NCBI GenBank assembly: GCA_910579225.1
Contig: CAJTTI010000002.1
Coordinates: 1 to 64,000 of the forward strand
Length of the DNA stretch: 64,000 nucleotides
DNA from: an uncultured Lachnospiraceae bacterium
GTDB taxonomy: Bacteria; Bacillota; Clostridia; Lachnospirales; Lachnospiraceae
Direction: 5' to 3'
Under the pieces are notes generated by a model, which did not search any database, was not told where the DNA came from, and was given only the letters and a program-made list of their open reading frames with translations. Below are positions 34,743 to 43,785 of this stretch, in pieces. The stretch's first letter is position 1, and every line of letters begins with the position of its first letter. Position numbers and translations under genes: made by a program.

Positions 34743-35750
34743 ATGAGTGAAGAATGGCTTCTGAAAGAAGGATATGTGGATAATATTGATAATTATGACA
34801 AAATGAGCGTCCAGGAAAAATGGTATATTCTGGCAATGGTGGCGAATCTGTATTATAACGGTAATCTTACCCAGAGCCAGATTGCCAACCGTATCTTTAC
34901 ATCACGCTCGAAAGTATCTCGTTTATTAAAAGAGGCAAGGGAGATGGGGCTGGTGGAGATCTATATCCGCGAGCCCTGGGAAAGGGAACTGTGGTATGAA
35001 CAGAAGATGAAGGAGCAGTTTGATCTTACGATGATCCGTGTGATGAAGAATAAAAAGACGGATAAAACAGATGAGTTGGCAAGACTTGGAGAAGTGGCGG
35101 CATATTATCTGGATTCTGTTGTGAAAAAAGATGTGGTGATTGGTGTTTCCTGGGGAAATACGCTATATCGGATTGTTAATCATATATCAAAGATGAATCG
35201 GAAGAATATTCCTATTACTGTAGTACCGATCATGGGAGCAGGGCATGTGCGAAATTCAGAACAGGATGTGCTGGACCTGGCGCGAAATCTGGCACAGGCA
35301 TACGGAGGAAAATACAAATATCTGTATGCGCCGCTGTTTGTCAACAATGAGGAGATCCGAAAGAGCCTGGTGCAGGAAGAACATATCAGAGAGGTGCTGG
35401 ATATGGCCAGAAACGCACAAATTATGCTGTCCAGCGTAGGTTCGGTGGCGGACCGCTCGTGGAGCAATTACCTGCGGGCGGATGTGTGGAAAACACTGGA
35501 AAGTAAAGGGGCCGTGGGATATATCGGAGGCCATTTTTACGATATCAATGGATGTGAGATACGCACACAGCTTCAGAGCCGTATGATTGGAGTGGAACTG
35601 GAGGACATGATACGGTGCAGAGATATGATCTGCGTGGCATACGGGGCGGTGAAAGCAGATGCCGTACTGGGTGCATTACGGGGGAAATTTGTAAATACGT
35701 TGATTATTGACGAGTCCTGTGCGGAAAAACTGATGGAAAAACTGCAGTAA
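34743..35750 (+). CDS. SorC-family sugar-binding transcriptional regulator
   Basis: 335 aa. An N-terminal helix-turn-helix (LTQSQIANRIFTSRSKVSRLLKEA, near residues 40-65) is joined to a SorC/DeoR-like effector domain with the VVIGVSWGNTLYRIV sugar-phosphate loop. The start is ATG 34743, preceded by AGGAGGAAG. It stands directly upstream of a sugar ABC and glycosidase operon and probably controls it, by binding a phosphorylated sugar made by the FGGY kinase. A palindrome upstream of the operon is a fitting operator. Confidence 0.88.
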   Translation: MSEEWLLKEGYVDNIDNYDKMSVQEKWYILAMVANLYYNGNLTQSQIANRIFTSRSKVSRLLKEAREMGLVEIYIREPWERELWYEQKMKEQFDLTMIRVMKNKKTDKTDELARLGEVAAYYLDSVVKKDVVIGVSWGNTLYRIVNHISKMNRKNIPITVVPIMGAGHVRNSEQDVLDLARNLAQAYGGKYKYLYAPLFVNNEEIRKSLVQEEHIREVLDMARNAQIMLSSVGSVADRSWSNYLRADVWKTLESKGAVGYIGGHFYDINGCEIRTQLQSRMIGVELEDMIRCRDMICVAYGAVKADAVLGALRGKFVNTLIIDESCAEKLMEKLQ

Positions 35751-35769
35751 ATAAAGAAGCGTACCTATA

Positions 35770-35785
35770 TTGCACAAATGTGCAA
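35770..35785. promoter_or_regulatory. Palindromic operator upstream of the fructan operon
   Basis: TTGCACA-AA-TGTGCAA, two perfect 7-base arms, 14 bases before the -35 box. Likely site of the SorC-type regulator encoded next door. Confidence 0.6.
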
Positions 35786-35799
35786 TATCTGCAGATTTG

Positions 35800-35828
35800 T
35801 TGATGAGCCATTGGAAAGATGCTAGAAT
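35800..35828 (+). promoter_or_regulatory. Promoter of the sugar-binding protein operon
   Basis: TTGATG (35800-35805), 17-base spacer and TAGAAT (35823-35828), about 50 bases before the first gene. Confidence 0.65.
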
Positions 35829-35880
35829 TTTTTTACGAGGTCGGGATATTTCCCGAAATAACACATAAAGGAGGATTTTT

Positions 35881-37257
35881 ATGAAATTCAGAAGATTTTT
35901 TGGAGTATCAATGGCTGCTGTTATGGCAGCGGGGATTCTGGGCGGATGCGGTTCACCGAAGCAGGAAACGCCGGCTGCAGATCAGGAAACGGAGGCAGCA
36001 GGAGAGGAAACAACTGCACCGGAGACAGAAACAGATGGAACCGCACAGGCAGCAGACGGAGAGGAAGTAACCATTACTTTTGGGTTCTGGGGCGATACGG
36101 CTGAGGCGGAGATGAAACAGGCGCTGGCAGAAGCTTATATGAAAGATCATCCAAATGTAAAAATTGAGATGGAATATACGGATGGCGCAGGCTATCTGAC
36201 CAAGATGCAGACTTGGCTGACTTCCAATTCGGTGCCGGATGTATTTGGTCTGGCGAATGATCATTTCTTCCAGTGGAAAGGAAACCCGGTCTTTGAAGAT
36301 CTGGCTCCTTATATCGAGAAGGACGGACTTGGCAGTGACTGGGATATGGATGCACTGGCAGCTTCCTTCGGAGAAGAGGACGGAAGAATCATAGCAACTC
36401 CGTTTGTTACCAAGACTTTTGCAATGGCGTACAATAAAGACCTGTTTGACAAGGCAGGAATCGAATATCCGACAGCAGACTGGACTGAAGAGGACATGCT
36501 GGAAGCAGCAAAAGCAATTACGGCGCTGTCCACAGCTGATGAGAAAATCTATGGTCTCAGATGGGGAGTCAGACCGCCGGAATTCTACAGGAATCTGTAC
36601 GGCGATATGATGTATGATATGAACACCTTCGAGATGAAAGCAGAAGGAAACGAAAAGTTCAAAGCGGCAGTTTCTCTGTTTGCAGATACTATTAGTCAGG
36701 GCCTGGCTCCAGATGAGACTTCAGGAGCGATTTCCACCGGCGGATTTGAGACTGGTATGTATGGAATGCAGCTTTCTGCAACCTGGGATATTGCTACGTT
36801 CCAGAGCATGATCGGTGATTCTTTTGCATGGGATGTGGTAGTGCTTCCGATGAATACCAAATTCAATACCAGAATGCTGACAACTCTGCGCAGCAACGGC
36901 TGGTGTATGAATTCCGGGTCGGAGAACAAAGAAGTCTGCTGGGATTTTATCAAATTCCTGTCTGCTTCTGAGGAAGCTACAAAAGCGAGCCAGACTATCG
37001 GTATTCCGTCTTCTGTTTCCTTTATCTCCAGCGATGATTATCTGAACGATTTTGGAGAGGGAACAGCATATGATAAGAAAGCGTTCGTGGACATGCTGGA
37101 TTGGACCACAGACTTTAACAATCTGGGTGCATTTGCAGAGGTCAATGATATGGTTAAAGAACAATATGAACTGCTTCTGGCAGGGCAGGTTACCATTGAT
37201 GAGATGATCTCTGAAGTTCAGACTCAGGGTGATGCGATCCTTTCGACCGCACAGTAA
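35881..37257 (+). CDS. Sugar ABC transporter substrate-binding lipoprotein
   Basis: 458 aa extracellular binding protein (family 1, MalE/MsmE-like). A signal peptide ends in lipobox LGGC, followed by an acidic Glu/Thr-rich tether (about residues 25-60). The mature domain begins with VTITFGFWGDTAEAEMKQAL and contains the usual Trp/aromatic-rich hinge regions (FQWKGNPVFEDLAPYI). AAGGAGG precedes the ATG. First gene of the operon with two permeases; the ATPase (MsmK/MalK type) is missing and must be shared. Neighbouring GH172 and GH32 genes point to fructo-oligosaccharides or difructose anhydrides as cargo, by inference. Confidence 0.92.
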   Translation: MKFRRFFGVSMAAVMAAGILGGCGSPKQETPAADQETEAAGEETTAPETETDGTAQAADGEEVTITFGFWGDTAEAEMKQALAEAYMKDHPNVKIEMEYTDGAGYLTKMQTWLTSNSVPDVFGLANDHFFQWKGNPVFEDLAPYIEKDGLGSDWDMDALAASFGEEDGRIIATPFVTKTFAMAYNKDLFDKAGIEYPTADWTEEDMLEAAKAITALSTADEKIYGLRWGVRPPEFYRNLYGDMMYDMNTFEMKAEGNEKFKAAVSLFADTISQGLAPDETSGAISTGGFETGMYGMQLSATWDIATFQSMIGDSFAWDVVVLPMNTKFNTRMLTTLRSNGWCMNSGSENKEVCWDFIKFLSASEEATKASQTIGIPSSVSFISSDDYLNDFGEGTAYDKKAFVDMLDWTTDFNNLGAFAEVNDMVKEQYELLLAGQVTIDEMISEVQTQGDAILSTAQ

Positions 37258-37284
37258 ACAGATCATGTGAAGGAGGTCACAGGT

Positions 37285-38187
37285 GTGAAAAGAAAGAAGA
37301 AGAAAAGCTTACAGGATACATCGGGAATGTTCTATCTCTTTATCGCGCCATGGATCATAGGATTTTGTGCATTTACGTTTTTCCCGATGCTGTTTTCGCT
37401 TGTGACCTCGTTCACAGACTGGAGCGGACTGGGGCTCCCGACAAAGTTCGGACTGGATAATTATATTCAGATCTTTACGGCGGATAAAAGTTTTGTGACC
37501 GCTTTGAAGAATACACTGGTCTATGTGGGAGTCTCCGTGCCACTCAATATGACAGTATCGGTGATACTGGCGGTTCTTCTGAATCAGAGGATGCCGGGAA
37601 CCAACTTTTTCAGAGCAGTGTTTTATCTGCCAACGATTTGTACGGGTGTGGCTCTGTATATTGCCTGGATGTATCTCTATAATGGAGATACCGGTTATAT
37701 CAATGTTCTGCTTTCCAAAATCGGTATTGAAGGACCCAGATGGCTGGCAGATTATAAGACAGCGCTTCCTTCGATTATTCTGATGGATATGTTCGGATGC
37801 GGAACGTCCATGACCATTGTCCTGGCAGGACTTCAGGATATTCCAAAGGATTATTATGAAGCTTGTGAGCTGGACGGAGCCAGCGGGCTGCAGAAATTTG
37901 TGCATATTACGATTCCCATGCTGAGTCCGGTATTGTTCTTCAATATTTTGATGGCAATTATTAAAAGCGTACAGATTTTCACCCAGCCCTATGTCATGAC
38001 AGAAGGTGGTCCGGCCCGGGCGACGTTCGTCTACGGACTATATCTGTATAATACAGCCTTTTCCTATACCAAGTTCGGTTATGCGTCGGCGCTTGCATGG
38101 ATCTTGTTTGTCATACTGATTGCGATCAGTCTGGTTGTTTTCGGGACGTCAAAATTCTGGGTGTTCTACAGGGAGGAGGTTGACTGA
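37285..38187 (+). CDS. Sugar ABC transporter permease (MalF type)
   Basis: 300 aa inner-membrane permease. About six spans; EAA loop YEACELDGASGLQKFVHITIPML. The start is GTG 37285, 8 bases after AGGAGG; an in-frame GTG at 37267 overlaps that site. The stop overlaps the ATG of the next permease (TGATG), so both are translated together. Confidence 0.92.
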   Translation: MKRKKKKSLQDTSGMFYLFIAPWIIGFCAFTFFPMLFSLVTSFTDWSGLGLPTKFGLDNYIQIFTADKSFVTALKNTLVYVGVSVPLNMTVSVILAVLLNQRMPGTNFFRAVFYLPTICTGVALYIAWMYLYNGDTGYINVLLSKIGIEGPRWLADYKTALPSIILMDMFGCGTSMTIVLAGLQDIPKDYYEACELDGASGLQKFVHITIPMLSPVLFFNILMAIIKSVQIFTQPYVMTEGGPARATFVYGLYLYNTAFSYTKFGYASALAWILFVILIAISLVVFGTSKFWVFYREEVD

Positions 38188-39029
38188 TGAAGACGAGTCA
38201 AAGAAAAAGAATAGAGATCATTATTGGGGAAGCAGTTCTGATTTTCTTCGCGTTTTTATTCCTGCTTCCGATTCTGTGGATGTTCTGCACCTCTCTGAAA
38301 TCATCCGGGCAGATTGCGGAATATAAACAGTTGTTCCCTAATCCGGCTACGGTAAGGAGTTATATTGAAGGATTTGCAGGAGGACAGTTTGGACTGTATA
38401 TCCGTAATACGGTGTTTATTGGAGTCATGTGTGTGATTGGAACAGTGTCTTCCTGCTCTCTGGTTGCATTTGGATTCGCCAAATTCAAGGCAAAGGGAAA
38501 GAACTTTCTGTTCATGGTTCTTCTGGCGACAATGATGGTGCCGCAAACGGTAACTTTGATTCCGTCCTATATGCTTTACAGCAAGCTTGGGTGGGTCAAT
38601 ACGTTTATCCCGTTGATATTGCCCGCATTCTTTGCCACCAGTGCGTTTAATGTCTTTTTGCTCCGGCAGTTTTTTGCGGGGCTGCCCAATGAGCTTGCGG
38701 AGGCAGGAAGGATCGACGGCTGCAGCTGGTTTGGGATCTTTATGCGAATCTATATTCCCAATACAAAGCCGGCGCTTTTGGTGGTGACGATCAATCAGCT
38801 GGTGTATGTATGGAATGATTATATGGCGCCTCTGATCTATCTGGGCAAGCCGGATAAGTTCACGGTGGCTCTGGGGCTGAATATGTTCAAGGCTCAGTAT
38901 GGAGGAGCTATGGACGTGGGACCTCTAATGGCCATGGCCTGTCTGACAGTGGCACCCCTTCTGGTACTGTATGTGTGCTTCCAGAAATATTTTGTGGAAG
39001 GTATTGCAACTTCAGGAATAAAAGGATAG
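38187..39029 (+). CDS. Sugar ABC transporter permease (MalG type)
   Basis: 280 aa, second permease of the importer. EAA loop ELAEAGRIDGCSWFGIFMRIYIP and the usual SGIKG C terminus are present. GGAGGAGG lies ahead of the start. The ADP-ribosylglycohydrolase-like gene follows after 4 bases. Confidence 0.92.
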   Translation: MKTSQRKRIEIIIGEAVLIFFAFLFLLPILWMFCTSLKSSGQIAEYKQLFPNPATVRSYIEGFAGGQFGLYIRNTVFIGVMCVIGTVSSCSLVAFGFAKFKAKGKNFLFMVLLATMMVPQTVTLIPSYMLYSKLGWVNTFIPLILPAFFATSAFNVFLLRQFFAGLPNELAEAGRIDGCSWFGIFMRIYIPNTKPALLVVTINQLVYVWNDYMAPLIYLGKPDKFTVALGLNMFKAQYGGAMDVGPLMAMACLTVAPLLVLYVCFQKYFVEGIATSGIKG

Positions 39030-39033
39030 AACG

Positions 39034-41151
39034 ATGCAGGAAAAAATTGCAGAAAAAACATACGCAGGAGTTCTTGGAAAAATCATTGGTGTATTTTACG
39101 GCCGTCCCATTGAGGGATGGCCGTATGAGAAAATCCGGAAAACTTTTGACGTGGTAGATCATTATGTCTATAAAGAAGCTGGGACACCGTTAATCGTTGC
39201 GGATGATGATGTTGCCGGCACTTTTACTTTTTTAAATGCTGTGGAAGATACGGATCATATCCGGGAACTGACAGCAGAAGATTTCGGGGAGGCATGGCTT
39301 GACTATGTGATCGAGGATAAGACGATCTTCTGGTGGGGCGGTCTGGGCAGATCTACAGAGCACACGGCATATCTGAGGCTGAAACAGGGAGTAAAAGCAC
39401 CTGAGAGCGGTTCTGCGGCGCTGAATGGCGAAGCAGTGGCAGAGCAGATTGGAGCGCAGATTTTTATGGATGCGCTGGCGATGATGTGTCCGGGAGACCC
39501 GCAGATGGCCAGGAAATTGGTAAGAGAATCTGCCCGGGTGAGTCATGACGGGATTGCTGTGGAAGCGGCCTGCTTTCTGGCGTCTCTGGAGGCACTGGCA
39601 TATGAGATTCGGGATATTGAGGAGCTTCTTAATCAGGCAGAGGCGCAGGGAGTCAGCGACAGACTTGGAAAGATCATAGAAGATGTACGGCAGGAGTGCA
39701 GGAAAACTGATGATTTTCGTCAGGTGCGAGACTGGCTGGAAACATATTACGGCTATCAGCTGTATCCGGGAAACTGCCATGTGATTCCTAATTTCGCCCT
39801 GATTCTTGCATCTTTGATTCTGGGCGGAGATGATTTTGGCAAAGCCATGAGAATCTGTATCTCCTGCGGATGGGATACGGACTGCAACGGCGCCAATCTG
39901 GGCTGCATCAACGGAATCCGACTGGGACTTTCTGCGATTAACGAGAATTTTGACTTTCGCGGTCCCATTGCTGACCGGTTGTATAATATTTCTGCTAACG
40001 GAGGAGAGTGCGTCAGCGATGCCGTACAGCAGACCAGAAGGATCCTGGCGGCCAGCGCGCGGCTGTACGGCAGGCCGGTTCCCGGTAAGAAACCGAGATA
40101 TGCCTTCGAATATCCGGGGGCCGTACAGGGATTTGCCAGCTGCCCGTATCTGGAAAGAGAATCTTATCCGGCGGAGAATGCCAGCCAGTACGGAAAAGGA
40201 AACGGCCTTCTGCTGCGTACGAGGAACGGCAGATGTGCAGTCTCTGTTCCGGTGATGTTCGACCCGGCGGACCGGCAGCAGAATTATTGTCTGACGGCCA
40301 GTCCGGTACTCTATGAGGGGCAGACGGTTCATGCAGAGTTTAAGGTTCCAGATACAGACACACAGCTTCAGTTGTATGCAGCATATTATAATTTTGATAA
40401 TCAAATTCAAATCTGTTATGGTCCTGTATGGAAGGAAGGACAGAAACATGCAGTTCTGACCTGGAAACTTCCGTCTCTTGGTGGAATGCCTGTGGCAAGG
40501 ATGGGAGTTTTGTGTATGGCCGGCGTTGGAAAAGAGACCGAGGCAATTCTTAAGAGTATGGATTGGAATGGTGCGCCGGAGCATTTTGAGATTCGGGGTT
40601 CCCTTCGGAATTATGATATAGGTCTGAATATGGCCATGGAATCTTTCGTATCTTCGGCCAGGCAGTTTCATTTTGATTCCAGGGCGAGCTTTACGATCTC
40701 TCATACCGAGCGGAACGGTGCGGCGACCATCGGTACGGCTCAGTGGAAGGATTATATGGTGTCCAGCCGCATGGAACCAAGTCTGCACAAAAGATTCGGA
40801 GTAATCGGCAGGGCAAGAGGACACAGACGCTATTATGCGCTGATGCTCTGGGATGGCCGATATGCAGGCATTTTCTGCCGGAAGGGCGGAAAGGAATACT
40901 GCCTTGCAAAAGTTGATTTTTCCTATGGGAATAATGAGAAATATGATATAGAGTTGTGTATGAATAAAGACAGGATCACGGGTCGTGTACGCGCAGCAGG
41001 TTCCCGCAGAAGTAATGAAGAATGGAAATGTCTGAAGGCTTGCGACGGAACTTATCGTTCCGGCGGAGCAGGATTTGTGGTGGATGAGGGGACTGTACTG
41101 GCATATGATTTCTGCGTGGAAGGACTGAACAACTGCCGTGAGGACGGATGA
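39034..41151 (+). CDS. ADP-ribosylglycohydrolase-fold protein with C-terminal beta-sandwich-like region
   Basis: 705 aa. The first 345 or so residues are an ARH fold with both metal sites: DDD at 57-59 (IVADDDVAGTF) and DTD at 281-283 (GWDTDCNGANLG). Residues about 365-705 form a beta-rich region, possibly a concanavalin-like lectin or LamG type, with repeated Tyr/Trp strands. No signal peptide, so cytoplasmic. It lies between permeases and GH172/GH32 genes; in this setting a role in cutting a glycosidic bond of the imported sugar is more plausible than removing ADP-ribose from proteins. That function is my inference. Confidence 0.8.
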   Translation: MQEKIAEKTYAGVLGKIIGVFYGRPIEGWPYEKIRKTFDVVDHYVYKEAGTPLIVADDDVAGTFTFLNAVEDTDHIRELTAEDFGEAWLDYVIEDKTIFWWGGLGRSTEHTAYLRLKQGVKAPESGSAALNGEAVAEQIGAQIFMDALAMMCPGDPQMARKLVRESARVSHDGIAVEAACFLASLEALAYEIRDIEELLNQAEAQGVSDRLGKIIEDVRQECRKTDDFRQVRDWLETYYGYQLYPGNCHVIPNFALILASLILGGDDFGKAMRICISCGWDTDCNGANLGCINGIRLGLSAINENFDFRGPIADRLYNISANGGECVSDAVQQTRRILAASARLYGRPVPGKKPRYAFEYPGAVQGFASCPYLERESYPAENASQYGKGNGLLLRTRNGRCAVSVPVMFDPADRQQNYCLTASPVLYEGQTVHAEFKVPDTDTQLQLYAAYYNFDNQIQICYGPVWKEGQKHAVLTWKLPSLGGMPVARMGVLCMAGVGKETEAILKSMDWNGAPEHFEIRGSLRNYDIGLNMAMESFVSSARQFHFDSRASFTISHTERNGAATIGTAQWKDYMVSSRMEPSLHKRFGVIGRARGHRRYYALMLWDGRYAGIFCRKGGKEYCLAKVDFSYGNNEKYDIELCMNKDRITGRVRAAGSRRSNEEWKCLKACDGTYRSGGAGFVVDEGTVLAYDFCVEGLNNCREDG

Positions 41152-41178
41152 TCGGGGAAGAAAAGAGGAAGAGAACAG

Positions 41179-42288
41179 ATGATAAACAGTTTTGGCATGG
41201 GACTTGGATCTCTGATGTTGGCAGGAAACGGGAGAAGCAGAGCGATTACCATGGAAAATCCGACAGGTGAAAAAGGAGCAGGAGGTACAGCGGAAGGCGC
41301 CTTGGGACCTTCCAGAAAAGGAGCGCCTTCAATCCGTTGTTTTCAGAAAGGGGAGACGCGGGTTCTGGCGGATATTCAGGGTCCTGGTGTGATCAACCAT
41401 ATCTGGATCACCGTCACAGACCGTACGGAACAGGATTTCTTTGTATTAAGCGACATAGTACTTCGGATGTACTGGGATGAGGAAGAAACTCCGTCTGTAG
41501 AGTGTCCGTTGGGGGATTTTTTCTGCAACGGTTTTGGTACAGGCTGCCGGATTAATTCCATGCCGATTATGGTGAATCCGGTTCGGGGGTTTAACTGTTA
41601 TTTTCAGATGCCTTTTCGGAAGCGGGCCAGGATTACAGTGGAAAATCAGCATGTGGCGGATGTTCCGCGTTTTTTCTTTCAAATTGATTACACCCTTTAT
41701 GATGAGATACCGGAAGAAACGGTGTATTTTCATGCGCAGTACCGCAGAGAGCGCCTGACAAGGCAGAAAGAAGACTATGTAATTCTGGATGGAGTCAGAG
41801 GGAAAGGACATTATGTGGGGACCTACATCGCACTGACGGCACTGGAGCGTTACTGGTACGGAGAGGGAGAGATGAAATTCTATCTGGACGGAGACCGGGA
41901 GTATCCCACAATCTGCGGAACCGGTTTTGAAGATTATTTCGGTGGTGCATGGGGATTTGTGCCGGATCAGAGAAGGGAGACTCCGGCATATGAAGAGCAG
42001 TATCAGACCCTGTTTCAGGGATTTCCATATTTTTCTTCGCGGGAAGAAAATTTCAGCTGGAGGTTTGAGGGGGCATGTCCGCCCATGAGGGGATTTTACC
42101 GGTGGCACATCATGGATCCCATTTATTTTCAGGAAGATTTGAAAGTGACCGTTCAGCAGATGGGAAACTGTCACAAAGGATATTTTGAGAGACAGGACGA
42201 CTATGGGAGCGTCGCCTACTGGTATCAGACGGAACCTCATGGGGCTTTCCCTCTGCTGCCGGACCGGGAGTACCGGCGGCCGAGATAA
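41179..42288 (+). CDS. GH172 (DUF2961) fructofuranosidase-type enzyme
   Basis: 369 aa, double jelly-roll family known as DUF2961 and reclassified as GH172. Characterised members hydrolyse or form difructose dianhydride I or act on alpha-D-fructofuranosides and related arabinofuranosides. The conserved acidic motif CGTGFEDYFGGAWGF (Glu251) and HIWITVTDR are present. No signal peptide, so it acts in the cytoplasm on an imported sugar. Start preceded by AGAGGAAG. With GH32 next to it, difructose anhydrides formed from inulin or in caramel are the likely substrates. Confidence 0.85.
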   Translation: MINSFGMGLGSLMLAGNGRSRAITMENPTGEKGAGGTAEGALGPSRKGAPSIRCFQKGETRVLADIQGPGVINHIWITVTDRTEQDFFVLSDIVLRMYWDEEETPSVECPLGDFFCNGFGTGCRINSMPIMVNPVRGFNCYFQMPFRKRARITVENQHVADVPRFFFQIDYTLYDEIPEETVYFHAQYRRERLTRQKEDYVILDGVRGKGHYVGTYIALTALERYWYGEGEMKFYLDGDREYPTICGTGFEDYFGGAWGFVPDQRRETPAYEEQYQTLFQGFPYFSSREENFSWRFEGACPPMRGFYRWHIMDPIYFQEDLKVTVQQMGNCHKGYFERQDDYGSVAYWYQTEPHGAFPLLPDREYRRPR

Positions 42289-42369
42289 GCTGTGAGAAAT
42301 GCCGGGAGCCCGGACAATGCCGGGATGTAGCAAAATCTGATAAGCAATTTTAACAGGAGAACGACAGCT

Positions 42370-43785
42370 ATGGAAGATTTATACTATCCGTCTTATCATT
42401 TCCGGCCGGAGAAAAACTGGATGAACGATCCCAACGGTCCGGTCTGGTTTCAGGGGAACTATCATCTGTTCTATCAGTATAATCCATATGGGGACCAGTG
42501 GGGAACGATTCACTGGGGACATGCGGTCAGTGCAGATTTGATCCGTTGGGAGGAGCTTTCGACCGCCCTCATTCCGGTTGCAGATGCAGGGGAAATCCAC
42601 TGTTATTCCGGATGCGTAACCATACGGGAAGGGATTCCCCATCTGTTCTATACCAGTGTGGGTACCGGGGACCGGGGCCCGAAGACCGGTGCGCAGCAAT
42701 GGAGTGCGGTCAGCTATGACGGAATGCGGACGTGGGAAAGAAAAGGTATGCCGGCAATCCCGGAATCCCTACACGGGGACCGGAAGATTGAGATGTGGAG
42801 AGACCCGTTTCTCTGGCAGGAAGACGGCGGCTGGTACGCAGTCCTGGGCGGTACGGAGGATCAGAAGGGATGCCTGCTTCTGTACTATTCAGATGATCTG
42901 GAACACTGGGAGTATCTTAATAAAATATATGAATCGGAGACATACTGGCTGGTGGAATGTCCGGTTATGCTTCCTCTGGGAGGAGACCGGTATCTGATCC
43001 TGTATTCTCCTCTGGATGCAGTGCACTATATGACAGCGTCATTAAACCGCAGAAGCTGGACCCTTGAGGTCGAGAGAGAAGGAATCTTTGATCACAGTAT
43101 TTTGAAAAACGGTTTCTATGCGCCTAACACCTGGCTGAATGATCCGAAGGGAAGAATGCTCATAATGGGCTGGATCTCAGAAGCAGACCGGCCAGCCGCA
43201 AGCGGAGTGAACGGATGGGCAGGGATGCAATCCCTTCCAAGAGAAGTGACTGAAGAAGCGGATGGAACACTTCGAATCCGGCCGGCAGAGGAATGCGAGA
43301 TGCTCCGGGGCAAGCTTCTGGCAAACGAGCATGCCTGCGTGCCATTCCAGACAGAAGAACGCCGTATCAGGCTGGCGTCTTCCCGGGCAGCAGAGCTTCT
43401 GCTTCATGCAGAAGTCGGGGAAGAGGGCAGACTGTTTTTGTCCTTTTTTTCAGAGGAAGAGGGAAGAGAAGAGACGCAGCTTGTCTATGACGGAAAAACA
43501 CACAGATTAACGCTGGACAGAAGCCGGTCAAGCCTTTGGGAAGGAGTAAATCAAAGAGAACTTTCCTGCTGCCTGGCTCCGGTTCGGGAACTGGAAATTC
43601 GGGTGTATATTGATCATTCTGTGATGGAGGTGTTCGCCTGCGGGCAGGAGACAATAACTGCCCGAGTCTATCCGAAACTTCCTGAGAGTACAGGCATCTA
43701 TATACAGGGACAGGACGAGGTCCGAATCAGAGACCTGAAAATATGGGAACTGAGCACAGAAGAAGGAAAAAGGAGGAGCCAATGA
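42370..43785 (+). CDS. GH32 beta-fructofuranosidase (fructan/sucrose hydrolase)
   Basis: 471 aa, the cytoplasmic size. Five-bladed propeller with the nucleophile Asp20 in WMNDPNG, transition-state Asp145 in WRDPF and acid/base Glu196 in VECPVM, then a C-terminal beta-sandwich (IYIDHSVMEVFACG). No signal peptide, so it hydrolyses imported sugar, such as inulobiose, sucrose or a sucrose phosphate. AGGAG is 9 to 10 bases before the ATG. It ends within the leader of the kinase gene. Confidence 0.93.
   Translation: MEDLYYPSYHFRPEKNWMNDPNGPVWFQGNYHLFYQYNPYGDQWGTIHWGHAVSADLIRWEELSTALIPVADAGEIHCYSGCVTIREGIPHLFYTSVGTGDRGPKTGAQQWSAVSYDGMRTWERKGMPAIPESLHGDRKIEMWRDPFLWQEDGGWYAVLGGTEDQKGCLLLYYSDDLEHWEYLNKIYESETYWLVECPVMLPLGGDRYLILYSPLDAVHYMTASLNRRSWTLEVEREGIFDHSILKNGFYAPNTWLNDPKGRMLIMGWISEADRPAASGVNGWAGMQSLPREVTEEADGTLRIRPAEECEMLRGKLLANEHACVPFQTEERRIRLASSRAAELLLHAEVGEEGRLFLSFFSEEEGREETQLVYDGKTHRLTLDRSRSSLWEGVNQRELSCCLAPVRELEIRVYIDHSVMEVFACGQETITARVYPKLPESTGIYIQGQDEVRIRDLKIWELSTEEGKRRSQ

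Noticed and set aside
39232..40824. 530-codon open frame on the minus strand
   Set aside because: Lies entirely opposite the ARH-fold gene in a codon-biased region, has no ribosome site or recognisable domain; a shadow frame.
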